Of a stretch of 64,000 bases of DNA, positions 1-64,000 are shown piece by piece. A program made the position numbers and the translations under genes. Origin of the DNA: Amorphochlora amoebiformis. Its lineage: Eukaryota > Cercozoa > Chlorarachniophyceae. The DNA lies in the NCBI GenBank assembly GCA_054601695.1, contig BAAHQB010000049.1:744001-808000 (forward strand), read 5' to 3'. The notes under the pieces are model-generated. The model was not told the DNA's origin, did not search any database, and worked only from the letters and a program-made list of their open reading frames with translations. The stretch's first letter is position 1. Every line of letters starts with the position of its first letter.

Positions 1-51
1 AGAGTGAATAACATACATTATATATATATATTTATATTATATCATATATTT

Positions 52-127
<76 letters not shown>

Positions 128-168
128 CTATATATATATATATATACATACGCTGTCGATAATAAAAT

Positions 169-11463
<11,295 letters not shown>

Positions 11464-12150
11464 TTCGCCCTTTCCCCCGCCCCGTAGGCGCCAGAACGCT
11501 CCCATATATCCTCGCGAATGCAACCCTGGTGTATAAGAATATATCAAGATCACTTTCAAGTCCGAATATCCTCTCTCGTTAGTATGTGACTATCGTGGAA
11601 ATCATATTGGAAATCGAGAGAAATAACAATATCAAATGGCAACACCCACCTTCTCTCAGATGATCACCTCTGACCAAACCCCCTGGCACAATCCGAAGCT
11701 TATCTCCCCAACTATGGAGTCTTCCGACGACCCCAATCACTACAATGGCCACGTACAGGCCAGCTATTCTTTGGATTCGGGAGCGCCGCGGAAATGGCCC
11801 CCCGCGTGTTCTAACGTTCAAAAGAGCGTCGCTATGTCTGGCTCTGCAGTTGGTAGGTGCATGTGTATCTTCAAAGTCGACCCCTGCTGTATCTGCAGTC
11901 CCATCCCTTCCCATGGGGACGCCGAGGCGTTCTGTCAACACCGTTCGGGACGCCATTCCGAAGGGCGCACGCGCTTTTTTCAGTTGTAGTTTTTCCTTGG
12001 ATATCTCATACGGATATCTTGGATAAAAATAAGAAAATATATGTCATACTAAACTAGATATATTCAAGATATATTATATACGATATGCTGTGTAAGTTTA
12101 ATATTTCGTAAGATTAAGCAAGTCGACATCCAATTTTCTCGGCACAGAGC
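11464..12150. promoter_or_regulatory. Head-to-head spacer between J-domain and LARP-like genes
   Basis: 687 bp between the two divergent start codons (11463 minus, 12151 plus). It has balanced composition and lacks TA arrays, unlike the introns on both sides. It should contain both promoters, but no TATA box or other motif could be assigned. A 125-codon ORF on the minus strand (11579-11956) is open here but lacks support. Confidence 0.5.
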
Positions 12151-22627
<10,477 letters not shown>

Positions 22628-23090
22628 CTAGATTAAGTTCTCTACTCGGCAGCGTGTGTTACAAGTTATCATAGCTGAAAAGGAAAACATAGTCCAGATA
22701 TATAATTCATGGCAGTGGTAACGTAGTGGTATATATACATGTAGATATAGCCTAGTATCCCATCTAGTCCCGCCGGAAATGTTTATCCCCACGTACTAGC
22801 TGTAGCAACTTGCCTTGAATAGATCTAGTGTTTAGCAAGAGCTACGTAGACTAGGTAACATAGATAAGAGTAGTATAGAACATTGTAAGCATCATTCTTT
22901 TAAGCATCTAGCTGCTAAATGACTCAGTTCAGCTTGTTTAATTAATTAATTAATTTGTACAACTTCCGATGCACAAGAACATCACCGACAACATCCCGCT
23001 TTCCACACCCTTTGACGCTCTGAAGAGCACCCAGCAGGTCAGGTTGGATATCATCAACACTAATCCCTGTCGACGTCGCACAGTTTATTC
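22628..23090. other. Tail-to-tail spacer with CTAG cluster
   Basis: 463 bp between the LARP-like stop and the bL34 stop. There is no TA array. CTAG occurs about seven times within 22627-22915. Both 3' UTRs and termination signals should lie here. A TTAATTAATTAATTAATT run sits near 22938-22956. Confidence 0.7.
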
Positions 23091-23723
23091 TTACTTCATA
23101 CGCGAAACAGGAAAGGATTTTCCAGTGCTCTTGGAATGCATACCACCCTTGCACCTCTTACGGAGAGAAGCAGGCACCAGGACGTGACGTCCCTTAGCAC
23201 GACGGGACTTCAAGACCCTACGGCCACCTACAAATGCATACACCACGTTAGTTAACCCCTATGCAAATGCTGAACACACTAAGAATTCCCAACCAGGGGT
23301 GGCGCGGCGCGCGCGGTATCCCGACACCAGTCTGCGCTTGATGTTAGTTCCACGCTCGATGGTAGATCCTAGGGAGCGCTTGGCATTATGGACCACGAGA
23401 AGATCGTCATCAGCATCAGGCACTCCGGGAAGCACGGTAGGGAGACGTGTGAAAGAACCCGAGACGACACCCGAGAGGCCGACACGGCCAAAGCTGGGAG
23501 CCGCGCGGACATCCATCGAAGGGCGCGATACGATCGGGGTGCGGAAAGCACTTCTGGTGGTGCTCATGAACGGCAGGGACAGCTCAGGAACAGAGTGGCT
23601 GAAAGCCGCGTATAGCAAGCAGAGGACTGCTCCGATACCCACACCGGCAGCGATCGACGCAAAAATCGACCTACCGGAAGAGATCTTGCGTTCGTCTTCA
23701 ATTTCCAAGTACTGTGTCTCCAT
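23091..23723 (-). CDS. Organellar ribosomal protein bL34, with N-terminal membrane leader
   Basis: Exon 1 is 23294-23723 and exon 2 is 23091-23227; the 66-bp intron has donor CTG|GTTGGG and acceptor TTTGTAG. About 188 residues, stop TAA. The C-terminal half is a classic bL34: GTNIKRRLVSGYRARRATPG across the splice junction, then GRRVLKSRRAKGRH (bacterial consensus NxKRKRxxGFRARMxTxxGRxVLxxRRxKGRxxL). bL34 sits in the large ribosomal subunit. The N-terminal extension of about 100 residues has a hydrophobic span at about 22-45 (IFASIAAGVGIGAVLCLLYA) preceded by acidic residues, which fits an ER signal-anchor for a secondary plastid better than a mitochondrial presequence. A second in-frame ATG at 23807 would add 28 residues. 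bL34 normally has about 45 residues, so most of this protein is leader and tail. Confidence 0.9.
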
Positions 23724-24044
23724 TTTTTCAGCGGGGGGAGAGGGGGGGAGGGAAAAAGGAAGAGGGGTGCTGAGGCGGACGGGGACCCACAGCTTGCGGC
23801 CGGCCAAATTAAATTTTCGGCTAGAAGGAAAATCTCGGCCAGGTTCCCGGAACCCAATCTGCGGTGGGGAAAGGAGGAGACACTCGGCTGGCTGACGAAC
23901 GAAGAATTTTGTTGGAACTCACACGCCTTCCAATAGTCTTCCAAGATCAAACACCAGTGAGACAGCAGATAAGATCTCCATATGAACGGTCGAAAATAGA
24001 ATTTTGGTAGGATAGGGGGGCTTGGTTGATCCTTGATCTGGCGT
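23724..24044. promoter_or_regulatory. Head-to-head spacer between bL34 and esterase genes
   Basis: 321 bp (237 bp if bL34 starts at 23807) between divergent starts. It has balanced composition and no TA array. No specific promoter element could be assigned. Confidence 0.45.
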
Positions 24045-35493
<11,449 letters not shown>

Positions 35494-36147
35494 GTTAATC
35501 TATGAATCATTGACAACCAAATCTTAATTGTTCGGACTATGGGTAATCGTGAATCTAGCTCTTCAAATGATGATTATATGAGAGCTGACCTATTAGTACT
35601 TGTCTATAGCTAGATCTAGAAGAGATCTAGAAGATGGCCGCCACAATATCGTATCCGCCGTCGATATGTGCATGTATATCTAGAATATGATAGTATAACC
35701 ATTTACTAGATTTAGATCATTTTGCATCGGCCATGATCTGAATACTCGACTAATCCTATCGTTAATTCTAGATGAGGATTTAGAGGGTCATACTAAGTTC
35801 AGCATCTAGACCTAGTGGATAGATGATTTATACCTCTGTAGCTCTGCTACAGTATATCTCTAGATCTGAGAACTTCTTGGTACTTGTACTAGTTAGTACT
35901 AGTAGCAATTTACTAGTAAACTAGTAAATTTGTATTTACCTACCACCTTAAATTTTTCAATTTTTAAACTCTGACGATAGCTAGATTTCTTAGTGGGATC
36001 CACTTCATAGTATCATGATTGTGATGAACTTTAACGTTTATCAAGTATCTAATATTTCAGCTCTCTATCTAGCTACCAATCTTTATAGTTTTTTAGTCCA
36101 ATTGCAACTAAATTGCAATTTCAATGTGGAAAAACTCACTGATCTCC
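35494..36147. other. Tail-to-tail spacer rich in CTAG
   Basis: 654 bp between the esterase stop and the stop of the minus-strand gene at 36148. No TA array. By eye CTAG occurs at least 15 times, several inside AGATCTAGA or ACTAGTA palindromes. No ORF is supported. Confidence 0.75.
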
Positions 36148-42258
<6,111 letters not shown>

Positions 42259-42492
42259 TTCTAATTAGATTAAAGTTACCCGCCTCCTGGAACACACCAC
42301 GTGTATGGGGATCCGCAAGTTGGGCCCCTGAGCATCATCAAAACTTGCAACGTGTGCTTCCGGCCTGCGCTGAGTGCCCGCGTATACACCACGTGCGCCA
42401 TTTTCCTCAATCCGGAATCCACGGGGTCCACGGACTGTCACCCTGGTTTGTCACCACTCACAACACCCGAGCAAACCTGTCGCCCGAGAGGC
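42259..42492. promoter_or_regulatory. Head-to-head spacer between the unrecognised gene and the RRM gene
   Basis: 234 bp between divergent starts, with balanced to GC-rich composition and no TA array. Presumed shared promoter region; no motif assigned. Confidence 0.45.
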
Positions 42493-47870
<5,378 letters not shown>

Positions 47871-48937
47871 CTCAAGACATGATACACTAGGATGTTATAA
47901 TTATCATCATCGATCTGGACTATGTATAGGTACAACAGTATCATAACGTCATGCGGCAGTGAGTGGAAACTGTGGCAACACTAGGATGTTGTAATTATCA
48001 TCCTCGATCTGGGCTGTATTATGGTACGTACTACCAGTACCGTCATGCGGCAGTGATTGGAAACTTGTCACACAGTGATATACACGTATACGAATTCATA
48101 TTATTGCGTACATGACTCAGTTCATGACTCGGCATAACTGTAGTAGTTCTTCCGACGAACTTCATACGTACGTACGTTCTGACAACTTTATGATCGGACA
48201 CAGCCTCACACAGGATCACGTACATATACTAGATATAGTAGTTCTACTGTATCATGCCGTGACGTTAATTCTTACAATTATCGATATGAATGCCATACCT
48301 AGATCCAATACTACTAGTACTATTAGTACGCGTTACGTGCTCATGACGTATCCAGAACATGTCATTGGATACGTATCTAGACGTATACATGTACGCATGT
48401 TACTTGTGTACACTTCTAGACTTGCTCTACGTATTATTATGCTTATATATTAGTTTGTGGTCAACATACTCAGACACTCGGACATAGATCTAGTAGATGA
48501 TAGCGTGCGTACTGCATGGATATAACTTACTTTATCTAGTTTATAAACTCTGAATTGTATCTAGATTTATTCTAGATATTATTGTGCGTATGACAATCTA
48601 GATGATACGTATGTAGATATTTAAGATAAATAAGTTGATACATATGGTACGTATGTCGGTACGTATCTAGCGGATGTCACTAGTCTAGCTAGTGTCAGTC
48701 GTACGTATGTCAATGTATGACGTTCTACGAACGTAGTAATTGAACTAGTTTAAACTAGCACTAGTAGCAATATCAGGGAGAGCTAATTTCACTGAACACG
48801 AGCTCTATAGTTCGTCATAACATTTACGGAGAGGTATATCGTTTTTCAATTGGCTAGATTAGGGATGAAAATTGGTAAAATTATGATGGTCACAGCCGCT
48901 GCAACATCTAGAACGTCATGGACTCGTGGCTCGGCAG
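47871..48937. other. Tail-to-tail spacer rich in CTAG, with a 94-bp tandem duplication
   Basis: 1067 bp between the RRM gene stop and the stop at 48938. No TA array. About 20 CTAG sites by eye, plus frequent TACGTA/ACGTACGT palindromes. Positions 47884-47977 and 47978-48068 are diverged copies of one unit (ACACTAGGATGTT..., CGTCATGCGGCAGTGA.TGGAAACT). No supported ORF. Confidence 0.75.
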
Positions 48938-61933
<12,996 letters not shown>

Positions 61934-61999
61934 CGCCCAAGCCCACTCGGCAGTGTAGCCGAGATAATCAGAGAATTCTCATTCTATTTTTTCGCTGAT
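61934..61999. promoter_or_regulatory. 66-bp head-to-head spacer upstream of CobQ
   Basis: Only 66 bp separate the ATG at 61933 (minus) from the ATG at 62000 (plus). Either the promoters are shared and the 5' UTRs overlap, or one start lies further in. Confidence 0.4.
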
Positions 62000-62779
62000 A
62001 TGGACCTGAGTCACCTGACAGTGACAACCAGGTCGAATGCCGTCGTATTTTCAGCCGTTGCAGTGTGTGCTTGGACGATCCTTCAGCGGTTCCAGGCCTT
62101 CCATCGCCTGAAACTAACCAAAGGTAAATAAGACCTTCCGGTAATTTTAGTCTTTAAATATGAACGGGCTTGGCTACACAGTTGTGCTCTGCTCTCTCTT
62201 CTCTCTCTTTTCCCTCATCTCTGTGTTTCTCACTTTTTGACTCCCTTTCCCCTCTCTTACTCTTCTCGCTCCTCTTTATCTTCACTCGCTGCCATCCTTT
62301 ACCCTTCTTCCTTATTTCTGTCTTCTCCCTTAATTCAAGCAGATTCAAAGGGTCGGCGAAAGCTCCCTAAGGCCATTGCCGTGTTCGGAACTGCGACAGA
62401 TGTTGGCAAGAGCATTGTACCTTACCACTATTCTCACTTTACCAACACCACCCTAACTGAGGACAACGTAACTTCAGGTCTGCACGGCACTCTGTCGTAT
62501 ACTGAGTGATGAGTAATCTACCCCAACGCCTTTGAAAGTACTCCAATGATGGTCTGAGAATATGCGTTAGGGGATATTCGGTGGCGCCTTTCAAGGCTCA
62601 GAACATGAGCAACAACTCATTTGTCACTCTGGATGGTCACGAAATTGGGAGGTATCATATTGAATATTTTGATGCTTATGTTGAGTATAAGTGCGTGTGT
62701 GTGTGTGTTTGTGTTGCTTATGTATTTGTGTACGCTCGATATATGGAAAGTAATTCCATATGTACACACATCTATACAC

Positions 62780-62874
<95 letters not shown>

Positions 62875-63153
62875 AACTCACACATTCACAATCGTCTTGT
62901 GCATGACTTCTCAAACCAAACCAGAGCCCAAGCTGCTCAAGCCGAAGCCGCACGGTGTGAGCCAACCCGCGATATGAACCCCGTTCTTCTCAAGGTGGTT
63001 CTAAGTACTAGCGTACACAATTACGGTACCGAACCGCATCATAAAGATGTTTAGGATCATTTATGTACTTGTGGAGATACATGTATTTGATTTACGTGTA
63101 TATGTAATGTGTATACAAGCCTCTTAGAGCACATACTCATATATTATACATAC

Positions 63154-63225
<72 letters not shown>

Positions 63226-63269
63226 TATAATTTTATATATATGTATATATATATGTATATGTATATATG

Positions 63270-63319
<50 letters not shown>

Positions 63320-63342
63320 ATAAATATATTATATATATATTA

Positions 63343-63433
<91 letters not shown>

Positions 63434-63569
63434 ATGTAATATAATACAAACTACTTTCAACACATACACATACCAAAAAGTAAATACTTTACGACATAAA
63501 GCCATCGAGCGATACAGGCTGTCAAGTCATCTTAAGCGGAAAGCCTCTGGGGAACCTGGAAGCCAGAGA
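62000..63569 (+). CDS. cobQ: Cobyric acid synthase (CobQ), 5' part of an intron-split nuclear gene
   Basis: Exons: 62000-62123, 62343-62416, 62478-62512, 62559-62651, 62925-62994, 63502-63569; phases 1, 0, 2, 2, 0, 2 all match. These give about 154 residues of a protein normally near 500; the rest, including the glutamine amidotransferase domain, lies past the window end. The ATP-binding loop is in exon 2 ([13 protein letters not shown], residues about 53-65). Exon 3 reads [11 protein letters not shown]. Exon 4 has [16 protein letters not shown] and EIGR; exon 5 [20 protein letters not shown]; exon 6 [20 protein letters not shown]. This order is diagnostic of CobQ, which amidates cobyrinic acid a,c-diamide side chains in cobalamin synthesis. 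Exon 1 adds a leader with a hydrophobic segment ([17 protein letters not shown], residues about 12-28), suggesting organelle or membrane targeting. Introns 2 and 3 are only 61 and 46 bp; introns 4 and 5 carry TA arrays. Confidence 0.94.
62775..63435. repeat. (TA)n arrays in CobQ introns 4 and 5
   Basis: TA arrays at 62780-62871 and 63150-63435, with a TG run at 63195-63211. They are separated by exon 62925-62994. Confidence 0.96.
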
Positions 63570-63570
63570 G

Positions 63571-63845
63571 TCACCCTAACCCAAACCCTAACCATAAATC
63601 TAACCCCCAAACCCTAACCCTATCCCTGAACCTAAACCTTAGCCTACCGTAACCCAACCCTAATCCTCACCGTAAACCTAACCCAACCCTAACCCAGACC
63701 TTAACACTAACCCTAACAATAACCCCAACCCAAGCCTACCCCGAACTCGAACCCGAACCCGAACCCGAACTCGAACCGGAACTCGAACTCGACCCGAACC
63801 CGACCCCTAACCCGAACCCTAACCCTAACCCTAACCCGATCCCGA
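63571..63845. repeat. Degenerate CCCTAA array grading into CCCGAA
   Basis: CCCTAA-type repeats begin immediately after the donor of CobQ exon 6. From about 63738 the unit changes to CCCGAA/CTCGAA for about 70 bp, then returns to CCCTAA. After 63850 the sequence is unclassified and somewhat purine-rich to the window end, with no supported exon. Confidence 0.88.
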
Positions 63846-64000
63846 ACCCGAACCAGAGCTGACGGAAAAAAGAGAGGGAGAGAAAGGAGAGCAGGAAACA
63901 GGGATAGAGAGTGGGGAACCTAATTAAGGATAGATGATCGAATACTAAGACGGATAAATGGGAGACTATCTAAATCCATATTAATCTAGGTACTTCAGAA

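Noticed and set aside
11579-11956. 125-codon ORF on the minus strand with a hydrophobic segment in the J-domain/LARP spacer
   Set aside because: No homology recognised, no linked exon, and it lies where both promoters should be; the plus strand is equally open there.
22969-23187. 72-codon plus-strand ORF
   Set aside because: Antisense to bL34 exon 2 and its 3' flank; no family resemblance.
23299-23895. 198-codon plus-strand ORF
   Set aside because: Antisense to the bL34 exon, whose protein is clearly recognisable.

Overview
This is nuclear DNA from an intron-rich eukaryote, most likely a protist that has or had a plastid. No bacterial gene structure is present. Coding sequence is cut into very short exons (mostly 20-150 nt) bounded by GT-AG, and most introns are filled with (TA)n arrays edged by (TG)n/(CA)n. 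The long ORFs rich in Ile/Tyr are only translations of these arrays. TAA, TAG and TGA all end gene models, so the standard code fits. Degenerate CCCTAA arrays are interstitial. A nuclear gene for a bacterial-type ribosomal protein bL34 with an N-terminal membrane segment suggests a plastid reached through the ER, but the species cannot be named from the sequence.

By chaining exons with matching splice phase, eight host genes emerge, and they alternate strictly in strand: (1) a J-domain (DnaJ/Hsp40) protein, minus, 169-11463; (2) a La-motif (LARP-like) RNA-binding protein, plus, 12151-22627; (3) bL34, minus, 23091-23723; (4) a DUF676-type serine esterase/lipase, plus, 24045-35493; (5) an unrecognised 204-residue protein, minus, 36148-42258; (6) an RRM plus RanBP2-type zinc-finger protein, plus, 42493-47870; (7) a large lysine-rich, coiled-coil and acidic protein, minus, 48938-61933 (possibly two genes); (8) the 5' part of a cobyric acid synthase (CobQ) gene, plus, from 62000 to beyond the window end. 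A DDE transposase gene with its own intron sits antisense inside a LARP intron.

The layout is regular. Head-to-head gaps (66-687 bp) and tail-to-tail gaps (463-1067 bp) carry almost no TA arrays, and the tail-to-tail gaps are packed with CTAG tetranucleotides. TA arrays sit inside introns, and the first introns of several genes are short and TA-free. A dispersed repeat of about 120-180 bp occurs four times, each time in an intron and each time in the sense direction of the host gene. The exciting items are the intron-split CobQ gene, the intron-confined TA arrays, the CTAG islands at convergent gene ends and the sense-oriented intronic repeat family.

All gene models were made by hand from splice sites, phase and protein resemblance; no transcript or database search was available.
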